The notes below the pieces were generated by a model. The model did no database searches, was not told where the DNA came from, and saw only the letters and a program-made list of their open reading frames with translations. Position numbers and translations under genes: made by a program. Below are positions 7,950-13,321 of a stretch of 13,321 nt of DNA, in pieces. The number at the start of each line of letters is the position of its first letter. Within the stretch, counting starts at the first letter, position 1. Source of the DNA: an uncultured Campylobacter sp. (GTDB lineage: Bacteria > Campylobacterota > Campylobacteria > Campylobacterales > Campylobacteraceae); NCBI RefSeq assembly GCF_937890585.1, contig NZ_CALACG010000173.1:1-13321 (forward strand), read 5' to 3'.

Positions 7950-8497
7950 ATTTGCCACCTTTTGTAAAGATTATTTTGGATTTTTAAAGCATCGAGCCAC
8001 TTGCCGATGATGAAATGCTCCATATCCTGAAGGCTCTTTATACCTGCGTAGTAGCCTAAAACTGGGGGTGCGATGATAGCTCCAAGAGATGAGAGTAGCT
8101 GCATCTGTGAAAGCGCGATCATAGAAAACGGCATTTCTCTAACGCCCAAAACTAGGGTTTGCCTCTCTTTTAGTGCGACGCTTGCGGCCCTTGTGATGAG
8201 CGTGTCGCTTATGCCGTTTGCGACCTTTGCTAGCGTGTTGGTAGAGCAGGGCGCTATAATCATAGCTTCCGTGCCAAATGAGCCAGATGCTGGACCAGCG
8301 CTAAGATCCAAATCATCATAAATTTTCACGCCAAGATTATTTAAATTTAGCCTCAAATTTTCTTCAGTCTCCAAAACTTTCATAGCGTTTTTGCTAACTA
8401 TGACGTGCGCCTCACAGCTATCTTTTGCGGCATTTATTAGCTTTAGAAAAAGCCCAGCTCCGCTTGCTCCGGTGGCTGCAAAAACTACTTTTTTCAT
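7946..8497 (-). CDS. ubiX: Flavin prenyltransferase UbiX
   Basis: Makes prenylated FMN, the cofactor of UbiD-type decarboxylases, from FMN and dimethylallyl phosphate. It has 183 residues, normal for UbiX/Pad1. Motifs: AATGASGAGLFLKL at the N-terminus (flavin-phosphate site), VIVSKNAMKVL, IIAPCSTNTLAKVANGIS, ITRAASVALKERQTLVLGVRE and EMPFS, all family hallmarks. The partner UbiD decarboxylase is not in this window. Its ATG overlaps the flgA stop as ATGA, and its stop overlaps the coaD start, so it is embedded in the coupled operon. The ribosome site (GAGG about 11 nt upstream) is weak, consistent with coupling to flgA translation. Confidence 0.95.
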   Translation of the reverse strand: MKKVVFAATGASGAGLFLKLINAAKDSCEAHVIVSKNAMKVLETEENLRLNLNNLGVKIYDDLDLSAGPASGSFGTEAMIIAPCSTNTLAKVANGISDTLITRAASVALKERQTLVLGVREMPFSMIALSQMQLLSSLGAIIAPPVLGYYAGIKSLQDMEHFIIGKWLDALKIQNNLYKRWQI

Positions 8498-9366
8498 CTT
8501 ATAACTGCCTCGTCTTTGCCTGAAACTGTGGCCTGTAAAATTTTATTTTCTCTTGTTCTTATCTTTATCATATCGCCTAAATTTCCATCTTCAAGCGCCT
8601 TTACTTCAGCGATTATCTTGACGCCACCCTCGCTTAAGACTGCATTTAGCATTTGACCTTTTTTTACTAAGCTTATGGCGTTAAATTGGCGTTTGGTTAA
8701 AATTTCTCCGCTTCTTATCTGCACTTTTGTGACAAGCGTTGAGGCGCTAAGTCCAAAGAGTGCGTCACGTGGCCATTTGCTAAACTCGATCATCGTTGGT
8801 TGATAATCAAGCAAGCTTAAAATGTGGTTTGTATTCATTGAATTTATAGCGATAAAAACTGGCATTTTGGCGTTAAAGCTAAATTTAAAATAAAGGCTTT
8901 TAAGACTTAGATCAACATCCTCAAAGGAGGCTCTAAAAACGCCTTTTTGGCTATTTTGATCGTTTAAGAAGATATTTTTAAAGACTAAGTCTTTAAAATT
9001 TGCAGGGAGTTTGTTTTGCGGGCTGATGCTAAGATCGCTCACGCTGATGCCTGGATACTCGTTGCTGATCTCTCTTAGAAAGTGCATCTGAATTTCATCC
9101 ATGATAGAGCAGTTTTTCACAAAAGCCACGTTACCGCCGCTTTTGTCATTATATGTTTTAAAATTTGCTGTTAGAATTTCATAGAGTTTTTTGCTATCTA
9201 TCTTGGCTGCTCTTTTGCCCTCTAAGTTTAAAATCTCATTATCTTCGCCCTCAAAGCCAAAAGTACTGAGTGAAATTTGATCATTTATGACACAATACAT
9301 CGGATAGATGCTGACTTCATTTGCAAAAAGTTTTGTGGAAAATAAAAAAATGAGTATAAAAAAGAT
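8494..9366 (-). CDS. flgA: FlgA, flagellar P-ring assembly chaperone (start uncertain, abuts tRNA-Gly)
   Basis: Periplasmic chaperone for assembly of the flagellar P ring (FlgI). The C-terminal SAF/ChapFlgA domain is clear: LVTKVQIRSGEILTKRQF, LVKKGQMLNAVLSEGGVKI and VKALEDGNLGDMIKIRT. A hydrophobic leader IFFILIFLFSTKLFA followed by NEVS looks like the core of a Sec signal peptide. The odd point is the start. Between the tRNA 3' end (9366) and the first in-frame ATG (9300, which would remove the leader) there is no ATG, GTG or TTG in this frame. Only ATC (9366), ATA (9357) and ATT (9351) are available, and I see no Shine-Dalgarno. The only upstream in-frame ATG (9480) lies between the -35 and -10 boxes of the tRNA promoter. 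The coordinate given is the maximal protein after the tRNA, about 290 residues, longer than the roughly 220 of E. coli FlgA. The stop overlaps ubiX. Confidence 0.82.
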   Translation of the reverse strand: MFFILIFLFSTKLFANEVSIYPMYCVINDQISLSTFGFEGEDNEILNLEGKRAAKIDSKKLYEILTANFKTYNDKSGGNVAFVKNCSIMDEIQMHFLREISNEYPGISVSDLSISPQNKLPANFKDLVFKNIFLNDQNSQKGVFRASFEDVDLSLKSLYFKFSFNAKMPVFIAINSMNTNHILSLLDYQPTMIEFSKWPRDALFGLSASTLVTKVQIRSGEILTKRQFNAISLVKKGQMLNAVLSEGGVKIIAEVKALEDGNLGDMIKIRTRENKILQATVSGKDEAVIR

Positions 9367-9440
9367 GGAGCGGGAAACGAGATTCGAACTCGCGACCCCA
9401 ACCTTGGCAAGGTTGTGCTCTACCCCTGAGCTATTCCCGC
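9366..9440 (-). tRNA. tRNA-Gly (anticodon GCC), CCA encoded
   Basis: A complete 75-nt cloverleaf: acceptor GCGGGAA with TTCCCGC, D stem GCTC/GAGC, anticodon stem CAACC/GGTTG with loop TTGCCAA (anticodon GCC), 5-nt variable loop, T stem GCGAG/CTCGT (one G:U pair) with loop TTCGAAT, discriminator T and encoded CCA. It reads glycine codons GGC and GGU. A strong promoter sits 18 nt upstream. The flgA signal-peptide frame begins at the last base of the CCA, so the tRNA and flgA are presumably co-transcribed and separated by tRNA processing. Confidence 0.98.
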
Positions 9441-9458
9441 AATCAAAATGAAGTCCGC

Positions 9459-9487
9459 ATTTTATCAGATTGTTTTTCATTTGTCAA
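9459..9487 (-). promoter_or_regulatory. Strong sigma70 promoter of tRNA-Gly and probably the flgA operon
   Basis: On the minus strand a perfect -35 box TTGACA (9487 to 9482) is followed by a 17-nt spacer and TAAAAT (9464 to 9459) as the -10 box. Transcription would start near 9452, about 12 nt before the tRNA 5' end at 9440. It fills the 50-bp gap after the moeA stop. Consensus -35 boxes are unusual in Campylobacter promoters, so this is strong by local standards. Confidence 0.85.
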
Positions 9488-9490
9488 GGA

Positions 9491-10651
9491 TTATGGAAGT
9501 TTTATGAGTGAAATTTCGCTATTTTGTAAAATTTCACCTTGATCAGGGCTAGTTATCAGCACAAAATCGCTCTTTAATATATGATTTATCATACCTGAGC
9601 CATATTTTCCGCCGTCAGTTGCTATAAATTTACCATCAATTACATTACCAAAAACAGCATTTGCTCTGCCAGATTTTACCTTTAAATTTTCACCATTTAT
9701 CACTTTTTGCGTCACAAAGCACTCACTTTTTAGAAGTGGCAAAACAAGTATCATTAGGCAAAGATAGGCAGCCATAGGGTTTCCAGGTAGCACAAAGACA
9801 AGCTTGCCATCTTTTTCATAAGCCTTACAAGGTCTGCCAGGTCTTATGTCAAGATGTGAGAAAATTTCGCTATATCCAAGCTCGCTCATGGCTATCTTCA
9901 TAAAGTCAGCCTCTCCAGCGCTTGCTCCGCCAGAGCAGATGACGATGTCGTAGTTTGCAGCGTTTAAAAATGCCTGTTTTACGGCGCTTAGCTCATCTTT
10001 TATGATGCCAATATATGAGCTTTTTTGACCTATGGAGCTTAAAAGAGCGGTGATGCCAAAGGCATTTGCGTTGTAAATTTCATCCTCGCTCGCTCTTTGC
10101 CAAGGCTCGATGATCTCATTTCCGCTTGAATAAACTGCGATGCTTGGCTGCTTTTTTACGTCTATAAAGCTTATGCCCTGAGCTGCTAGCATCATCACGC
10201 TTCTAGTGTTTAAAATTTCGCCACTTTTTAGGAGAATTTCGCCTATTTTTGCCTCTTCGCCCTTAAAGCGGTAGGCGTCGCCCTTTTTAAGCTTAGCTGG
10301 CGCTTTTACAAACTCACCTTCAACCACACAATCTTCAAATCTCATGACCGTGTCAGCACCCTTTGGCATCTTAGCACCTGTCATTATCTTCACGCACTCG
10401 TTTTTTCCGATACTTAGCTGCTCTTTATCGCCTGCAAAGGCACTTGCGATGATCTTATAAGGCTCATCTTTTTCATCAAATTTAACCGCAAATCCATCAA
10501 GCGCTGAGTTATCAAAGCAGGGCAGGTCTTTGACCGCTATCACGTCATTTGCTAAGGTTTTATCAAGCGCCTCGCTAAGAGGTAAAATTTCACTCTCATT
10601 TTTTGGTCTAAATTTAGCTTTTAAAGCATCTAATGCGTCATTTACTAGCAT
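9491..10651 (-). CDS. moeA: MoeA, molybdopterin molybdenumtransferase
   Basis: Inserts molybdate into adenylylated molybdopterin to give molybdenum cofactor, needed for formate dehydrogenase, nitrate reductase and similar enzymes. The 386 residues show the expected order: LPCFDNSALDGFAVK near 43 to 57, IMTGAKMPKGADTVMRFEDC around 90 to 109, AVYSSGNEI, IVICSGGASAGEADFMK (the molybdopterin-binding GGxSxG-like loop), and IRPGRPCKAYEKDGKLVFVLPGNPMAAYLC. The C-terminal domain IV is present. The ATG at 10651 has GAGGAG 7 nt upstream, overlapping the end of murA, whose stop ends 2 nt before. The stop is followed within 4 nt by the -35 box of the tRNA promoter; I see no terminator. Confidence 0.95.
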   Translation of the reverse strand: MLVNDALDALKAKFRPKNESEILPLSEALDKTLANDVIAVKDLPCFDNSALDGFAVKFDEKDEPYKIIASAFAGDKEQLSIGKNECVKIMTGAKMPKGADTVMRFEDCVVEGEFVKAPAKLKKGDAYRFKGEEAKIGEILLKSGEILNTRSVMMLAAQGISFIDVKKQPSIAVYSSGNEIIEPWQRASEDEIYNANAFGITALLSSIGQKSSYIGIIKDELSAVKQAFLNAANYDIVICSGGASAGEADFMKIAMSELGYSEIFSHLDIRPGRPCKAYEKDGKLVFVLPGNPMAAYLCLMILVLPLLKSECFVTQKVINGENLKVKSGRANAVFGNVIDGKFIATDGGKYGSGMINHILKSDFVLITSPDQGEILQNSEISLIKLP

Positions 10652-10653
10652 TT

Positions 10654-11911
10654 TTACTCCTCAAGCCTAACGATTTTTGCCCCAAGGCTTTTAAATTTTT
10701 CCTCAAGCCTCTCGTAGCCTCTATCAAGGTGGTAAATTCTATGCACCAAGCTCTCGCCATTTGCGATAAGAGCGGCTAGTATGAGTGCTGAGCTCGCTCT
10801 AAGGTCAGTTGCCATAACATCAGCTGCGTTTAAATTTGCAGGGGCATAAACGCTTGCGATATGTCCATTTAGGCGGATGTCAGCACCCATCCTAGCTAGC
10901 TCGCTAACGTGCATAAAGCGGTTTTCAAAAAGCCTCTCATCTATCGTGCTAACGCCATTTGCTGCTAGACAAAGTGCCATAAACTGAGCCTGCATATCGG
11001 TCGGAAAGCCAGGATACTCAGTCGTTCTTATTTTGACTGGCTTGATGGCTTTAGCTGGCAATATCGTGATCTTATCGCCGTCTACTTCGATACCAAAGCC
11101 CATCTCTTCAAATTTATTTAAAATGGCTGTCATATGCGCAGCATTTGCCTTTGTGACCGAAATTTTACTATTTGTGATAGCTCCAGCGCAAAGGTATGTG
11201 CCAGCTTCGATCCTATCTGGGATGACCTCGATGTCACAAATTTCAAGTAGCTTTTGACCGCTACCAGTTATCTTTAGCTCGCTTGTGCCTATGCCTTCTA
11301 TCTTGAGCCAAAATTTCACAAATTTGCACCACTTCAGGCTCAAGCGCGACGTTAAAAAGCTCTGTCGTGCCATGCGCTAAGGCTGCTGCCATGATGATAT
11401 TTTCGCTGCCAGTTACGGTGATCTTATCAAAAACTATCTTTGCGCCTTTTAGGCCATTTGGCGCGGTTGCGACGACATAGCCTTGTTTTATCTCGATATT
11501 TGCGCCCATTTTCTCAAGTGCGTTTAGGTGCAGATCTATTGGTCTTTGTCCGATCGCACAGCCACCAGGCAGGCTCACTTCGCAGTGACCAAAGCGCGCT
11601 AGAAGCGGCCCAAGCGTCAATATAGAAGCGCGCATCTTTCTAACGATGTCGTAGTTTGCCGTAGTTGAGTTTACGCTGCTTGTGTCTATGCTTAGTGAGT
11701 TTTCGTCCTCAAATTCGCACTTTGCGCCGAGATTTCTTAGCAGTTGGCAAAGTGTTTTTATGTCAGCGACGTTTGGGATATTTGTTAAATTTACTTTGTT
11801 TTTTGCAAGCAAGGTTATGGCGATTATGGGTAGGGCGGCGTTTTTGGCTCCGCTGATCCTCACCTCACCGCTTAGTTTGGCATTGCCCTCTATTTTTAGA
11901 TAGTGCATCAT
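10654..11911 (-). pseudogene. murA: UDP-N-acetylglucosamine 1-carboxyvinyltransferase MurA, frameshifted
   Basis: First committed enzyme of peptidoglycan synthesis, transferring enolpyruvate from PEP to UDP-GlcNAc. The start is ATG at 11911 (or 11908), with AAGG upstream. The first frame runs from [15 protein letters not shown] through SGAKNAALP (substrate lysine K23) and [14 protein letters not shown] with the catalytic cysteine C118 to [13 protein letters not shown], then goes out of frame and stops near 11261. The second frame carries [51 protein letters not shown] and [13 protein letters not shown] to the stop at 10654. Against E. coli MurA, which has 18 residues between EPE and the following GT, this copy is short by the equivalent of 11 nt at about 11303 to 11310; adding 11 nt restores one frame of about 422 residues. 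All hallmark residues are otherwise intact, so this is a recent lesion or a sequence error in a normally essential gene. Confidence 0.93.
11302..11344. repeat. 8-bp inverted repeat at the murA frameshift
   Basis: CTTGAGCC at 11302 to 11309 and its reverse complement GGCTCAAG at 11337 to 11344 flank 27 bp. The first copy sits exactly where the murA frame changes. It could be coincidence, but small inverted repeats can promote template-switch deletions. Confidence 0.5.
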
Positions 11912-11945
11912 TATTTTTTGCCTTAAGAAAATATATTTTTTGCCG

Positions 11946-11951
11946 ATTATA
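11946..11951 (-). promoter_or_regulatory. Probable -10 box of the murA promoter
   Basis: A perfect TATAAT on the minus strand, 35 nt upstream of the murA start, preceded by an A/T-rich stretch (TTTAAAAACAA) rather than a -35 box, which is the usual layout of vegetative Campylobacter promoters. The leader would be about 28 nt. It would drive murA and moeA. Confidence 0.6.
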
Positions 11952-12015
11952 TTGTTTTTAAACTTAGAGTAAAGAAAACAGGGCGCTATTTTTCGCTTTA
12001 TTTACATTTAAGAGT

Positions 12016-12021
12016 TAAAAT
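12016..12021 (+). promoter_or_regulatory. Candidate -10 box for the NlpC/P60 lipoprotein gene
   Basis: TAAAAT in an A/T-rich context, 29 nt upstream of the ATG at 12051, in the divergent intergenic region shared with murA. There is no clear -35 box, and other A/T hexamers nearby could serve instead, so this is weak. Confidence 0.3.
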
Positions 12022-12050
12022 TACGAAAATTAATTATTTTGGATAAAAAT

Positions 12051-12731
12051 ATGTTAAGTTTAATAAATAAAAGAATATTTTTTGCACTCTGCATTGCGCT
12101 TTTTACAGGTTGTTCTTTCACCTCAAATGAGCCTAAAATCCCACAAAATGACTATAATCAAACCGCCTCTACAAACGAAGACTTTAGCAGACAAACTTCA
12201 AGTGAGCTTTTAGACGAAGATGACGGCAGAGCAGATAAAGAATTTGGTTCATTTTTTAAAAAATACTTAAATACTAGAGCAGGGGGCGACTGCTCAGGCT
12301 TCGTCTCTATCGTTAATGCAAAATATAAAAATATGTATTTTGATGAAAAAACTATCAATAACTACTACAGCAAGGGTGGCAGAAAGTCAAAAGCCATCTA
12401 CAACTTCTATGAAAGCCAAAATTTGATCACTCATAAAAATCCAAAAAAAGGCGATCTTATCTTCTTTTCAAATACCCTTGGCAAAGGCATACAAAAAAAT
12501 AAAGACAAGAAAAATGTCACTCACGTCGGCATCGTAACAGCTATACTCCCAGACGAAACAGTCAAATTTATACACAACTCTGGCGGCAGGATCATCCACA
12601 GCTATATGAATTTAAAACAAAAAAACACGCATCTAAAGGGCGACAAAGAGATAAACAGCTACGTCGTAAGATGTTCAAACGCTAGCTGCCTAGCGGCAAA
12701 CAGATTTGCTGGATATGGCAAAGCTAAGTAG
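12051..12731 (+). CDS. NlpC/P60-family (C40) putative cell-wall peptidase lipoprotein
   Basis: A likely lipid-anchored cysteine peptidase acting on peptidoglycan stem peptides. I chose ATG 12051 (226 residues), with GGA about 8 nt upstream; an in-frame TTG at 12039 would add four residues ahead of the signal. The N-terminus MLSLINKRIFFALCIALFTGC is a lipoprotein signal with the modified cysteine at C21 (lipobox LFTGC, with a slightly unusual F). A low-complexity Asn/Ser/Asp-rich linker follows to about residue 65. The catalytic domain shows GDCSGFV (nucleophile C81), KKGDLIFFS, THVGIVTAI (catalytic H158) and KFIHNSGG (H175, probable third polar residue). Three more cysteines occur. The exact bond cleaved is unknown. 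The 3' end overlaps the rhomboid gene by 17 nt, implying coupled expression. Confidence 0.82.
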   Translation: MLSLINKRIFFALCIALFTGCSFTSNEPKIPQNDYNQTASTNEDFSRQTSSELLDEDDGRADKEFGSFFKKYLNTRAGGDCSGFVSIVNAKYKNMYFDEKTINNYYSKGGRKSKAIYNFYESQNLITHKNPKKGDLIFFSNTLGKGIQKNKDKKNVTHVGIVTAILPDETVKFIHNSGGRIIHSYMNLKQKNTHLKGDKEINSYVVRCSNASCLAANRFAGYGKAK

Positions 12732-13290
12732 CCCAGCTACATTTGCGCTTATCATTTTAAATTTAGCTGCATTTTTTGGTATTACTTTTCTGCACTCGCG
12801 TGAGTTATGGCTCGCGCCTGGCTTAAACATCTATTTTTTAGAAAAACTCTATCTATTTCAGCCTCTCACATCTATCTTTATGCACGCAGGCGCAGGTCAC
12901 TTGCTTATGAATATGCTCTTTTTATATCAAGTTGGCTCAATGAGCGAGTTATATCTTGGCACGAAAAAATTTATCATTTTTTATATCGTTGGCGGCGTTT
13001 TGACGCAAATTTTAAGCTTTATTTATATATATTTTGCATTTGAAAATGAGAAATTTATAAATTTAGTCGGTGCAAGCGGTGCTTTGTCTATGCTATTTGG
13101 CATGCTGGCGACTTCGTTGCTATACTCAGATAAAAAGGCGTGGTTTGGCTACTTTGCCGCCCTGATAGCCATGAGCTTTTTGCCACTATTTATGGGGATA
13201 AATGTCGCATGGTATGCGCACTTTATAGGCTGGGGGATTGGCTGTTTGTACGCTAAATTTTACTTAAAGAGAGCAGATGAGATTTTTTGA
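12715..13290 (+). CDS. Rhomboid-family intramembrane serine protease
   Basis: A 191-residue polytopic membrane protein with about six hydrophobic segments. Rhomboid marks: the region before TM2, FQPLTSIFMHAGAGHLLMNMLFLYQVG, with HxxxN at H62 and N66; the nucleophile motif GASG with S121; and the catalytic histidine H169 in AHFIGWGIGCLYA. All residues expected of an active protease of the GlpG type are present, while the substrate is unknown. The ATG at 12715 lies inside the end of the upstream lipoprotein gene; an in-frame TTG at 12706 is possible. The ribosome site is poor (GGA only 1 to 2 nt away), so translation probably depends on coupling. The 3' end overlaps the next gene. Confidence 0.87.
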   Translation: MAKLSSPATFALIILNLAAFFGITFLHSRELWLAPGLNIYFLEKLYLFQPLTSIFMHAGAGHLLMNMLFLYQVGSMSELYLGTKKFIIFYIVGGVLTQILSFIYIYFAFENEKFINLVGASGALSMLFGMLATSLLYSDKKAWFGYFAALIAMSFLPLFMGINVAWYAHFIGWGIGCLYAKFYLKRADEIF

Positions 13291-13321
13291 TGAGATCTGG
13301 GACATTTTAAACGAAGGCGAT
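13277..13321 (+). CDS. Start of an unidentified gene, cut by the window edge
   Basis: An open frame of 15 codons beginning MRFFDEIWDILNEGD at ATG 13277, overlapping the last 14 nt of the rhomboid gene, with AAAGAGAG upstream as a possible ribosome site. The overlap style matches the other junctions here, so it is probably a real gene in the same unit. Too little is present to name it. Confidence 0.55.
   Translation, partial: MRFFDEIWDILNEGD

Noticed and set aside
9366..9480. A FlgA protein with an extra N-terminus encoded across the tRNA
   Set aside because: The residues CGNSSGVEHNLAKVGVASSN are just translated tRNA-Gly, and the ATG at 9480 lies upstream of the likely transcription start.
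11297..11310. Programmed frameshift in murA
   Set aside because: There is no slippery heptamer, stimulatory structure or precedent, and a simple +1 shift would leave the protein about 4 residues short in a conserved stretch.
11912..12050. Small gene or ncRNA in the divergent intergenic region
   Set aside because: Only A/T-rich promoter-like sequence is seen; no convincing hairpin, open frame or RNA motif.
1..13321. CRISPR array, insertion sequence, prophage or defence system
   Set aside because: No regularly spaced repeats, transposase, integrase or defence-type genes; every gene except the last fragment belongs to a known family.

Overview
The window looks like a contig end from a Campylobacter-type genome (Campylobacterota). 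The evidence is the AT-rich composition, the very frequent AAATTT hexamer, tightly overlapping genes, and a gene neighbourhood (aspB, speA, hisS, tmk, coaD, ubiX, flgA) that I recall from Campylobacter jejuni around Cj0762c to Cj0769c. The thiSFGH genes downstream of aspB and the absence of cysE differ from that arrangement. This would fit a C. concisus-like species, but the species call is a guess. The first 28 bases are not biological: they are the Illumina Nextera (Tn5 mosaic-end) adapter, so the contig starts artificially inside thiH.

Almost everything from 29 to 11911 is on the minus strand. In transcription order it runs: murA (frameshifted in this copy), moeA, a strong sigma70 promoter, tRNA-Gly(GCC), flgA, ubiX, coaD, tmk, hisS, speA, aspC/aspB, thiS, thiF, thiG, thiH (cut by the contig end). 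Most junctions are 1 to 4 nt overlaps or gaps of a few bases, so the block from flgA to thiH looks like one long, translationally coupled operon. It mixes flagellar P-ring assembly, prenyl-FMN synthesis, CoA synthesis, dTTP synthesis, histidyl-tRNA charging, arginine decarboxylation, aspartate transamination and thiazole synthesis for thiamine. murA and moeA form a separate unit upstream with their own promoter.

A roughly 140 bp divergent intergenic region (11912 to 12050) separates murA from a plus-strand group: an NlpC/P60-type lipoprotein, an overlapping rhomboid-family membrane protein, and the first 15 codons of a third gene that overlaps the rhomboid gene end.

Two loci deserve most attention. 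First, flgA has no usable AUG, GUG or UUG start. Its only upstream in-frame ATG lies between the -35 and -10 boxes of the tRNA-Gly promoter, and the open frame passes straight through the tRNA gene into a signal-peptide-like sequence starting at the tRNA CCA end. Second, murA, normally essential, is split into two frames by what aligns as an 11-nt deletion. I found no CRISPR array, insertion sequence, prophage or recognisable novel defence system; the window is mostly core metabolism.
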